A stretch of 5,020 bases of DNA from Gammaproteobacteria bacterium (GTDB lineage Bacteria > Pseudomonadota > Gammaproteobacteria > SZUA-140): assembly GCA_026994735.1 (NCBI GenBank), contig JALWQD010000223.1:1-5020 (forward strand). The letters run 5' to 3'. Shown piece by piece: positions 1 to 5,020 of this stretch. The notes under the pieces are model-generated. The model did no database searches. It had not been told where the DNA came from and saw nothing but the letters and a program-made list of their open reading frames with translations. The position numbers and the translations under genes were made by a program. Within the stretch, counting starts at the first letter, position 1; the number at the start of each line of letters is the position of its first letter.

Positions 1-543
1 GATATGCCGGATATTAGAGAGGATTTGATACCGGAACGGCCAGCGAACCTGCGAGTTGAGATCCTGCCGTTGCCGAAGCGGGATGCGATCGTTGTTCCAC
101 ATGAACAGATTCGTCAGCAGCTCGTGGAGCAATTACCACCACTCAATCCTGAGCTGTCAGCGCCACTGACGCATGAGAAAAAAATGACGCGCGCTGCGGT
201 GATGCCAGTCATCAAAGAGTCGTCGCTTGCCCGGGTGACAAGCCCGGCACGCTCGCCGGTAAAACAGCAAACGCTGACGGCCAAGAAACCGCCAGGCGCT
301 GGCGGTTGGCAGTTGCAGGTTGGCAGTTTTGGCAATGTTGTCAATGCACAGCGCTTGCAGCAGCGTATCAAAAAAGCGGGTTTCCCTGCTTTTCTTCAAC
401 AATCAGTAACAGCGGGCAAGAGGAAGATGGTGCGTGTGATGGTTGGTCCTGTTGTTTCGCGTCAGCAGGCAGGGAGCTTGCAACGACGATTACTGAAGAA
501 GCTGGGACTGAAAGGGTTGATAGTGAGCAGCAAAGGGAAGTAG
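1..543 (+). CDS. SPOR-domain cell-division protein (DedD-like), C-terminal part, 5' end outside window
   Basis: The reading frame is open from base 1 (Asp, Met, Pro...) and ends at TAG 541-543, giving 180 visible residues. The Met at base 4 is unlikely to be the start, because DedD/FtsN-type proteins begin with a short cytoplasmic tail and one membrane helix, and no hydrophobic segment is visible here. Residues 1 to about 100 are a Pro-, Lys- and Arg-rich linker of low complexity, as expected for a periplasmic tether. Residues about 102-175 form a SPOR domain: it opens with GGWQLQVGSFGNVVNAQRL, followed by a KAGFPAF segment and then VRVMVGPVVSRQQA. SPOR domains bind peptidoglycan glycan strands stripped of stem peptides at the septum. 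The stop lies 5 nt before cvpA, so the two are probably cotranscribed. The position immediately before cvpA-purF fits a DedD-like gene. The fold call is firm; the exact orthology is inferred. Confidence 0.88.
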   Translation, partial: DMPDIREDLIPERPANLRVEILPLPKRDAIVVPHEQIRQQLVEQLPPLNPELSAPLTHEKKMTRAAVMPVIKESSLARVTSPARSPVKQQTLTAKKPPGAGGWQLQVGSFGNVVNAQRLQQRIKKAGFPAFLQQSVTAGKRKMVRVMVGPVVSRQQAGSLQRRLLKKLGLKGLIVSSKGK

Positions 544-548
544 ACAGA

Positions 549-1076
549 ATGTTGGCAGCTATGAATGGCCTGGACATTTCGTTGCTTGGCGTTTGCTTGC
601 TCTCGGCTGTATTTGGTGTCTTGCGTGGTCTGGTACGGGAGATACTCTCTCTCTTGGCCTGGCTTGCTGCCGGTTGGCTGGCGCTGCGTTTTTCACCGGA
701 TGTCGCTGCTGAAATGGGCGCGCTGTTTGCCAATGAGAGTTTGCGTCAGGTAGCGGCATTTTTATTGCTGTTTATTGCCAGTCTGGTTGGCATTGCCTTG
801 ATGAACCGTCTATTGGCAATACTCATTCGCATGAGCCATCTGGGATTGTTTGATCGTTTACTGGGTTTTCTCTTTGGTGCTCTTCGGGGTGTTATGATTG
901 GTATTGTTTTCATTTTGCTGACGGACATGACGCCGCTGCGCGATGATCCATCATGGAATGACTCAGCAATGGCCACTTACTACCGCCAGTTGGGCGCATG
1001 GCTGACGGAGCAGGTCCGTGCGACCGGGCAGACAGGGACTTTGCTATCATCCTGGCGCAGGGATAGTGGAGGCTAG
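549..1076 (+). CDS. cvpA: CvpA family inner-membrane protein
   Basis: This is a 175-residue protein, a usual length for CvpA. It has four hydrophobic segments at roughly residues 8-26, 31-48, 66-92 and 105-125, then a soluble C-terminal tail rich in Arg, Asp and Ser. Family-type motifs are the GLVREILSLLAWLAAGWLA stretch spanning helices 1 to 2 and LGLFDRLLGFLFGALRG before helix 4. The start at 549 is preceded by AAAGGGAAG (532-540) with 8 nt spacing; a second ATG at 561 lacks as good a site. CvpA was named for a role in colicin V production and is also linked to envelope and bile-stress tolerance; its molecular activity is not settled. It follows the SPOR gene by 5 nt and precedes purF, the classic arrangement. 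The frame is open further upstream (from 306) inside the SPOR gene, but that stretch is a shadow of the SPOR coding sequence. Confidence 0.93.
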   Translation: MLAAMNGLDISLLGVCLLSAVFGVLRGLVREILSLLAWLAAGWLALRFSPDVAAEMGALFANESLRQVAAFLLLFIASLVGIALMNRLLAILIRMSHLGLFDRLLGFLFGALRGVMIGIVFILLTDMTPLRDDPSWNDSAMATYYRQLGAWLTEQVRATGQTGTLLSSWRRDSGG

Positions 1077-1095
1077 GGCGGGCCTGGCAGGATAA

Positions 1096-1200
1096 ATGAG
1101 ATTTAATGGTTCAGGGATGGTTGATCAATATCTGTATTTAGATGACAGAGGGGCAAAGAAGGTATCCTGCTGTCTTGTAATCGTCTCCTCTGGAGGATAG
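1096..1200 (+). CDS. possible 34-codon small ORF in the cvpA-purF gap (low confidence)
   Basis: ATG at 1096-1098 opens a frame that stays open to TAG 1198-1200, three bases before the purF ATG. It fills most of the 127-nt gap and covers the purF ribosome binding site. The predicted peptide is 34 residues, beginning MRFNGSGMVDQYLYL and ending VSCCLVIVSSGG, with a charged middle (DDRGAKK). An AGGA (1089-1092) lies upstream, but only 3 nt from the ATG, which is close. If translated, ribosomes would stop next to the purF start, which would suit translational coupling or a leader role. A run of 34 open codons is not rare by chance and I recognise no homologue. The alternative is plain noncoding spacer. 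Confidence 0.18.
   Translation: MRFNGSGMVDQYLYLDDRGAKKVSCCLVIVSSGG
1163..1199 (+). promoter_or_regulatory. purF ribosome binding site with two competing short inverted repeats
   Basis: GGAGG at 1192-1196 lies 7 nt before the purF ATG and is a strong Shine-Dalgarno sequence that fixes the start. Two upstream pyrimidine tracts can pair with it. TATCCT (1163-1168) is complementary to AGGATA (1194-1199), and TCCTC (1186-1190) is complementary to GAGGA (1193-1197). The two pairings are mutually exclusive and both would mask the binding site. The stems are only 5-6 bp and the closer one has a very small loop, so the structures may not form. The binding site is certain; the regulatory reading is inference. 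No clear PurR-type operator (ACGCAAACGTTTGCGT-like) or convincing sigma-70 promoter is visible in 1077-1203. Confidence 0.4.
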
Positions 1201-1203
1201 GCA

Positions 1204-2706
1204 ATGTGCGGAATCATCGGCCTGGTTGGTCGGAGTAATGTCAACCAATCTATCTATGACGGCTTGATGGTCTTGCAGCATCGTGGCCAGGATGCTGCTG
1301 GAATTATGACCAGCGCGGGGCACAAGTTGTTTTTGCGCAAGGCGAGTGGTTTGGTGCGGGATGTTTTTCAGACGTCCCATATGATTAATCTGCATGGCTG
1401 TTGCGGTATTGGTCATGTTCGCTATCCTACCGCTGGTTGTACGTCCGCTTCGGAAGCGCAGCCGTTTTACGTCAATTCTCCTTATGGTATTGCGCTTGCC
1501 CATAACGGCAACCTGACCAATGCCGAGCAATTAAACAAAGAACTGTTTCAAACTGATCGGCGTCATATCAATACCGAGTCTGACTCGGAAGTGCTGCTCA
1601 ATGTCTTCGCACACGAGTTGCAAAAGGCAGATGCGATCCGTATTACCGAGGATGATATCTTTGCTGCCGTTGCCGGTGTCCACCAACGCTGCCGGGGTGG
1701 CTATGCGGCAATAGCCATGATTTCCGGTTATGGTGTCTTGGGCTTTCGTGACCCTCATGGTATTCGGCCAATGGTCTATGGTCGTCGGGAAACGGCTGCC
1801 GGTCCCGAGTTTATGATCGCTTCGGAAAGTGTCGCCCTGGATGTTCTTGGCTTTGAGCGGATTGGTGATGTTGCTCCGGGCGAAGCGGTTTTTATCAGCC
1901 TTGATGGCCAATTACATGTCCGTCAATGTGCGCAAAGCGCCCGCTTGAGTCCCTGTATTTTTGAATATGTTTATCTTGCGCGTCCCGATTCGGTCATTGA
2001 TGATATCTATGTTTACAAGGCCCGTCTGCGTATGGGTGAAAAACTGGCCGAGAAGATCAAGCGTGATTTTCCTGATCATGATATTGATGTGGTTATTCCT
2101 ATTCCTGATACCAGCCGCACGGCGGCTTCGGCCCTGGCCGCAGGCCTGGGTGTTAATTATCGCGAAGGCTTTATCAAGAATCGCTATATCGGCCGCACAT
2201 TTATTATGCCGGGACAGAAGCTGCGCAAGCGCTCGGTGCGGCATAAGCTGAATGCTATCGATATTGAATTTCGTGGCAAGAATGTCATGCTTGTTGATGA
2301 TTCGATTGTCCGTGGTACGACGTCACAACAGATCGTCGAAATGGCACGCGAAAGTGGGGCCAAAAATGTTTACTTTGCCTCTGCTTCACCGCCAGTGCGT
2401 TATCCGAATGTTTATGGTATCGATATGCCAACCGCGGAGGAACTCATTGCCCATAACCGTGATAATGACGAGATCTGTCGCGAGATTGGTGCCGATTGGC
2501 TGCTCTATCAGGATCTCGGGGATTTGATCGATGCTGTCCGTAAAGGTAACCCAGCCGTTGCTGAATTCGATACATCCTGTTTCAGTGGCCAATATGTCAC
2601 CGGTGATGTTGGCAGTGAGTATCTGTCCGAGTTAAGGCATCGTCGCGGCAGTGAGCGAGAACAGGAAGGTGCGTCCGGTTCTTATATTGATGTGACTGGG
2701 CTCTAG
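1204..2706 (+). CDS. purF: Amidophosphoribosyltransferase (glutamine PRPP amidotransferase)
   Basis: This enzyme catalyses the first committed step of de novo purine synthesis: PRPP + glutamine + water gives 5-phosphoribosylamine, glutamate and pyrophosphate, in the cytoplasm. It has 500 residues, close to the roughly 505 of E. coli PurF. The N-terminal class II glutaminase domain (about 1-235) starts MCGIIGLVG, so Cys2 becomes the N-terminal nucleophile after Met removal. Other glutaminase-site residues are visible: Arg73 in GHVRYPTAG, Asn101-Gly102 in HNGNL, and Asp127 in NTESDSE. The C-terminal phosphoribosyltransferase domain carries the PRPP loop VMLVDDSIVRGTTS at 361-374, with PNVYGIDMPT at 401-410. 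There is no propeptide, so this is the E. coli type rather than the Bacillus Fe-S type. The start is supported by GGAGG 7 nt upstream. No key residue is missing. The last 25 residues are charged and look variable. Confidence 0.98.
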   Translation: MCGIIGLVGRSNVNQSIYDGLMVLQHRGQDAAGIMTSAGHKLFLRKASGLVRDVFQTSHMINLHGCCGIGHVRYPTAGCTSASEAQPFYVNSPYGIALAHNGNLTNAEQLNKELFQTDRRHINTESDSEVLLNVFAHELQKADAIRITEDDIFAAVAGVHQRCRGGYAAIAMISGYGVLGFRDPHGIRPMVYGRRETAAGPEFMIASESVALDVLGFERIGDVAPGEAVFISLDGQLHVRQCAQSARLSPCIFEYVYLARPDSVIDDIYVYKARLRMGEKLAEKIKRDFPDHDIDVVIPIPDTSRTAASALAAGLGVNYREGFIKNRYIGRTFIMPGQKLRKRSVRHKLNAIDIEFRGKNVMLVDDSIVRGTTSQQIVEMARESGAKNVYFASASPPVRYPNVYGIDMPTAEELIAHNRDNDEICREIGADWLLYQDLGDLIDAVRKGNPAVAEFDTSCFSGQYVTGDVGSEYLSELRHRRGSEREQEGASGSYIDVTGL

Positions 2707-2737
2707 CGCCCGGCCGATAGCGTGCCGTGATGTGACT

Positions 2738-2746
2738 GAGAGAGGG
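2738..2746 (+). promoter_or_regulatory. metZ ribosome binding site
   Basis: GAGAGAGGG lies just before the metZ ATG at 2749. The GAGAG part gives 6 nt spacing, while the GAGG/GGG part is closer than ideal. It supports the 2749 start over the next in-frame Met. The 42-nt purF-metZ gap shows no terminator or promoter that I can recognise, consistent with cotranscription. Confidence 0.6.
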
Positions 2747-2748
2747 TT

Positions 2749-3954
2749 ATGAGCAAAAAAGAAGACCAGGCGTGGGGTTTTGCTACGCGCGCGGTCCGTG
2801 CGGGTCAGCGCCGGACATCCGAGGGTGAACAAAGCGAGCCGATCTTTACGACTTCAAGCTTTGTTTTTGCCGATGCAGAAGAGGCTGCAGAGCGTTTTTC
2901 CGGTCGTCAGCCGGGAAATATCTATTCCCGTTTCACCAACCCGACGGTCAATGCCTTTGAGCGCCGCTTGGCCGCCCTGGAAGGTGGCCAGAGCTGTGTT
3001 GCAACAGCATCCGGAATGGCGGCTATTTTGGCAACGTGTATGGCCTTGCTAGAGACGGGGGACCGGCTGCTGGTCGCCAATGGGGTCTTTGGCAGTACGA
3101 TGGTCCTCTTTGATAATTACCTCTCTCGTTTTGGTATTGAGATCGAGCGTTTGCCATTAACCGATTTGTCCGCCTGGGAAGCCGCAATTGATAGCCGGAC
3201 GCGGATGTTGTTTATTGAAACACCTGCTAATCCCCTTGCCGAAGTGGCGGATATTGCCGCCTTTGCCGAGCTTGCACATCGCCATGACTGTCAGCTTGTT
3301 GTTGATAACACGGTAGCGACGGCGGCATTGCAGCGGCCACTTGCGTTGGGTGCCGATATCGTTGTCTTGTCGGCAACAAAGTATATTGATGGTCAGGGGC
3401 GCTGTGTTGGCGGTGCTGTTGTCGGCAGTCAGGAAACAGTCGGTGAAGCCGTGCTGGGCTTTTTGCGCACGGCGGGAACGAGCATGAGCCCTTTTAATGG
3501 CTGGGTCTTCCTGAAGGGGTTGGAGACCTTGTCTTTGCGTATGCAGGCACACAGTCGCAATGCCTTGGCGTTGGCAGAATGGCTGGCTGCCCAGTCCCAG
3601 ATCGAGCATGTTTATTACGCCGGTCTACCCACTCATCCGCAACATCTTCTGGCGCGTCAGCAACAAGAGGGTTTTGGTGGCCTGGTCGCTTTTGATGTAC
3701 CGGGTGGCCAGGCAGGTGCATGGCGCTTTATTGATGCTACGCAGTTGCTTTCAGTGACCGCTAATCTGGGCGATACCCGGACGACGATTACGCATCCGGC
3801 GACAACGACGCATGGCCGTTTGACGGCTGAAGCGCGGGCGACAGCGGGGATTGGTGATGGCCTGGTACGTGTTGCTGTTGGACTTGAGGATGTCAGGGAT
3901 TTACAGACAGATTTACAACGTGGCCTGGATGCGCTGGAGAACATTGTCAGCTAA
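2749..3954 (+). CDS. metZ: O-succinylhomoserine sulfhydrylase (PLP-dependent)
   Basis: This is a 401-residue Cys/Met-metabolism PLP enzyme (cystathionine gamma-synthase family, fold type I). MetZ converts O-succinylhomoserine and sulfide to homocysteine and succinate, bypassing cystathionine in methionine synthesis. Visible landmarks: YSRFTNPTVNAFERRLAALE (59-78; Tyr59 and Arg61 reach the cofactor phosphate of the neighbouring subunit); ATASGMAAI (85-93); ETPANPL (157-163); VVDNTVAT with Asp186 for the pyridine nitrogen; SATKYIDGQGRCVGG (208-222) with PLP-binding Lys211; and the substrate-site stretch SVTANLGDTRTTITHPAT (335-352). GQGRCVGG and TSMSPFNGWVFLKGLETL match MetZ as I know it from Pseudomonas better than MetB or MetC. 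One departure is VAT-Ala-Ala (189-193), where the family usually has Phe and Pro. It sits 42 nt after purF, the known Pseudomonas-like gene order, and a terminator follows. Substrate preference (succinyl versus acetyl) is inferred. Confidence 0.93.
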   Translation: MSKKEDQAWGFATRAVRAGQRRTSEGEQSEPIFTTSSFVFADAEEAAERFSGRQPGNIYSRFTNPTVNAFERRLAALEGGQSCVATASGMAAILATCMALLETGDRLLVANGVFGSTMVLFDNYLSRFGIEIERLPLTDLSAWEAAIDSRTRMLFIETPANPLAEVADIAAFAELAHRHDCQLVVDNTVATAALQRPLALGADIVVLSATKYIDGQGRCVGGAVVGSQETVGEAVLGFLRTAGTSMSPFNGWVFLKGLETLSLRMQAHSRNALALAEWLAAQSQIEHVYYAGLPTHPQHLLARQQQEGFGGLVAFDVPGGQAGAWRFIDATQLLSVTANLGDTRTTITHPATTTHGRLTAEARATAGIGDGLVRVAVGLEDVRDLQTDLQRGLDALENIVS

Positions 3955-3977
3955 CATGCAACCCTGTTTTTGTCTAT

Positions 3978-4017
3978 AAAAAAGGCCTGCAGATATTGTT
4001 ATCTTGCAGGCCTTTTT
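3978..4017. terminator. Bidirectional rho-independent terminator between metZ and the convergent gene
   Basis: AAAAAA (3978-3983) and GGCCTGCA (3984-3991), then GATA, a TTGT loop (3996-3999), TATC, one bulged T, TGCAGGCC (4005-4012) and TTTTT (4013-4017). The GC-rich 8-bp core extends to 13 bp by A-T pairing at the base and by GATA/TATC at the top. On the + strand the stem is followed by a U-run, and on the minus strand by the complement of the A-run. It can therefore end transcripts of metZ (stop 3954) and of the minus-strand gene (stop 4040). Confidence 0.93.
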
Positions 4018-4039
4018 CTTGTCTTGCTGGCGTTTTGAC

Positions 4040-5020
4040 CTAACGACTGATCATGTCACCAATCATGATGGTGCGTAAGCCGCCACCATTGACCTCTCCC
4101 TGGGGGTCGGCAATGAGCCATTTGCTGATTTTTTCCGGTTCGAGAATGCCGTCACGGGCTTTTTTCGGATCAACCTGAAAATCAGCGAATGGGATCCGGA
4201 CTGTTTGCCACTGTTCACTCGGATTCAGCAGGGTGAAGAAGGCTTCACCATTGTTTTCCTCAAGTTGCAGGAATAAGGGCTGTGACTGGTCACTGCGCAA
4301 TCGTAACTCGATCTGATGGCTGTTTTTCAGACTGTTAACGGGGAGCTCCTGCAAACACCACTGCCAGTTGTTTCGTTTCCGTGGAAAACGCCAGCGCATG
4401 ACCGGTCCCTGTGCTGTCGAGGTAATATCGATCTTGCCTTCAGGTGCGCAGGTTGGCAGTTGTTTGCTGTTATTGAAGCCTAAGACGTGGCGCTTGTTAT
4501 TCGCGCGCTGTTTGTTAGCTATTTGTTTGTTACCCGCGAGAAGGAAACCAAAGCGTGACAGGAGCAACGTTTGCTGCTCGCCGGATGCTTGGCTGTCATC
4601 AAAATCGGCGAGCAGTATTTTATGTAAAAGTTCTTTATCCAAACGGCCATTTTTTCGCTTTGCCGGGTCCGCTTGCAGGCTGGCCAGAGAAACTTCAACG
4701 GCTTGCCAGCTGTTGCTTACGGTCAGGGTAGTAAAGAAAGCTTCTCCGCCTTCTTCTTCCAGCTGCAGAAAGATCCTGCCGGCTTTTTTTGCTTTGATCC
4801 AGAGGCTGATTGCTGAGGCCTTTTGCAAGCGGCCAACAGGGAATTCCTTGACACACCATTTCCAGTCTTTCTGGCGGTAGTTGTATTGCCAGCGCATGGC
4901 CGGCGCTCCTTGATAACCCTCCTGTGGACGCCAGACTGTCTGGCTGTTCGGATCACATTGAAAGATTTCCTTGCTTGAGGCAAAGCCGAATTCGACAAAG
5001 TTGTTTTTACTGCTATGGAC
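4040..5020 (-). CDS. Unrecognised protein with tandem galactose-binding-like (carbohydrate-binding-like) domains, 5' end outside window
   Basis: The minus-strand frame is open from the right edge (5020) to TAG at 4042-4040, giving 326 visible residues and no start. I do not recognise the gene. It holds two copies of one domain, residues about 11-161 and 180-325. Residues 42-139 align with 208-305 without a gap at an offset of 166; by hand count 41 of 98 are identical. Shared motifs are MRW, W-x-W-C, FLQLEE, GEAFFT, W-Q-x-V, DP, a G-x-L turn and a final LAD/IAD. The alternation and the pattern 'W-Q-x-V-x-I-P-F-x-D-F ... DG-x-L' resemble galactose-binding-like beta-sandwiches such as CBM11/CIA30 types, but this is a fold guess. 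Each copy has two Cys (22/56 and 191/222), suggesting a disulfide and export to the periplasm or outside. A short Asn/Lys/Gln-rich linker (164-177) joins the copies. No catalytic motif is visible. The ATG at 4897 has a good upstream AAGGAG but is probably internal. Confidence 0.8.
   Translation of the reverse strand, partial: VHSSKNNFVEFGFASSKEIFQCDPNSQTVWRPQEGYQGAPAMRWQYNYRQKDWKWCVKEFPVGRLQKASAISLWIKAKKAGRIFLQLEEEGGEAFFTTLTVSNSWQAVEVSLASLQADPAKRKNGRLDKELLHKILLADFDDSQASGEQQTLLLSRFGFLLAGNKQIANKQRANNKRHVLGFNNSKQLPTCAPEGKIDITSTAQGPVMRWRFPRKRNNWQWCLQELPVNSLKNSHQIELRLRSDQSQPLFLQLEENNGEAFFTLLNPSEQWQTVRIPFADFQVDPKKARDGILEPEKISKWLIADPQGEVNGGGLRTIMIGDMISR
4043..4483 (-). repeat. Domain copy 2 of the tandem repeat in the convergent protein
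   Basis: This encodes visible residues 180-326 at the C-terminus. It opens LGFNNSKQLPTC, parallel to copy 1 (FGFASSKEIFQC). The core 208-305 (4106-4399) aligns without gaps to 42-139. It ends LRTIMIGDMISR, parallel to the strand LLLSRFGF of copy 1. It fits the 'RIPFADF...DGIL' beta-sandwich pattern more clearly than copy 1. Confidence 0.85.
4490..4531 (-). repeat. 15-nt period microrepeat coding the interdomain linker
   Basis: Read on the minus strand, the linker is AACAAACAAATAGCT, then AACAAACAGCGCGCG, then AATAACAAGCGC. These units code NKQIA, NKQRA and NNKR (residues 164-177). The first two units are alike, and the third keeps the pattern loosely. This looks like a hydrophilic, flexible spacer expanded by slippage or local duplication. 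Confidence 0.55.
4538..4990 (-). repeat. Domain copy 1 of the tandem repeat in the convergent protein
   Basis: This encodes visible residues 11-161. It starts FGFASSKEIFQC and ends LLLSRFGFLLA. The ungapped core matching copy 2 is residues 42-139 (4604-4897). Strongest shared blocks: MRW, W-x-W-C, FLQLEE and GEAFFT. The DNA of the two copies has diverged widely, so the duplication is old or the domains were joined from related sources. Confidence 0.85.

Noticed and set aside
1077..1203. Possible promoter pieces (TTTAAT near 1102, CAATAT near 1126, TTGATC near 1121) and a possible PurR-like site.
   Set aside because: Spacing or match to consensus is poor for the promoter pieces, and no palindromic PurR-type operator is present.
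1138..2244. Long open frames on the minus strand opposite purF (1138-1530, 1531-1911 and 1912-2244).
   Set aside because: They lie antisense to a clearly conserved gene and have no recognisable domains; they are shadows of purF codon use.
567..3928. GGCCTGG recurs about eight times on the + strand (for example near 567, 656, 1081, 1219, 3679 and 3859).
   Set aside because: Most copies are the codons GGC CTG G.. for Gly-Leu in the + strand genes, so common codon use explains them. There is no longer shared word that would suggest an uptake or Chi-like signal.
315..4461. The 14-mer GCAGGTTGGCAGTT occurs at 315-328 and 4448-4461, and GGTTGGCAGTT also at 304-314.
   Set aside because: The copies lie in unrelated coding sequences, in different frames or strands, with no flanking similarity or hairpin. 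A chance match of this length in 5 kb is uncommon but not remarkable.
4368..4880. A 170-codon + strand frame opposite the convergent gene.
   Set aside because: The minus-strand frame shows a repeated, conserved domain over the same bases, whereas the + strand product is Arg-, Ser- and Cys-rich with no motif.

Overview
The window looks like chromosomal DNA from a gammaproteobacterium of moderate GC content. Four genes on the + strand occur in the order SPOR-domain protein (DedD-like), cvpA, purF, metZ. I recall this order from Pseudomonas and related gammaproteobacteria. The PurF is of the E. coli type: its catalytic Cys directly follows Met1, with no propeptide. No tRNA, rRNA, CRISPR array, insertion sequence or phage gene was seen.

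Layout: (1) 1-543, the C-terminal part of a SPOR-domain cell-division protein, cut by the left edge. (2) 549-1076, cvpA, a four-helix inner-membrane protein, starting 5 nt after the SPOR gene. (3) 1077-1203, a 127-nt gap. It holds a possible 34-codon small ORF and pyrimidine tracts that could pair with the purF ribosome binding site. (4) 1204-2706, purF, complete. (5) 2749-3954, metZ, complete, 42 nt after purF. (6) 3978-4017, a strong hairpin with an A-run on one side and a T-run on the other, which can end transcription from both directions. (7) 4040-5020, minus strand and convergent: the C-terminal 326 residues of an unrecognised protein that runs off the right edge.

The four + strand genes are closely spaced with no visible terminator between them, so they probably form one operon. 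PurF carries out the first committed step of purine synthesis. MetZ makes homocysteine by direct sulfhydrylation of O-succinylhomoserine. CvpA is traditionally linked to purF by position but acts in the envelope. The SPOR protein belongs to septal peptidoglycan and division.

The least ordinary part is the convergent gene. It encodes at least two tandem copies of a domain of about 150 residues, with a conserved pair of cysteines in each copy and a short Asn/Lys/Gln-rich linker that is itself a 15-nt microrepeat. The domain pattern resembles galactose-binding-like (carbohydrate-binding) beta-sandwiches, but I cannot assign a function. The rest of the window is ordinary housekeeping sequence.
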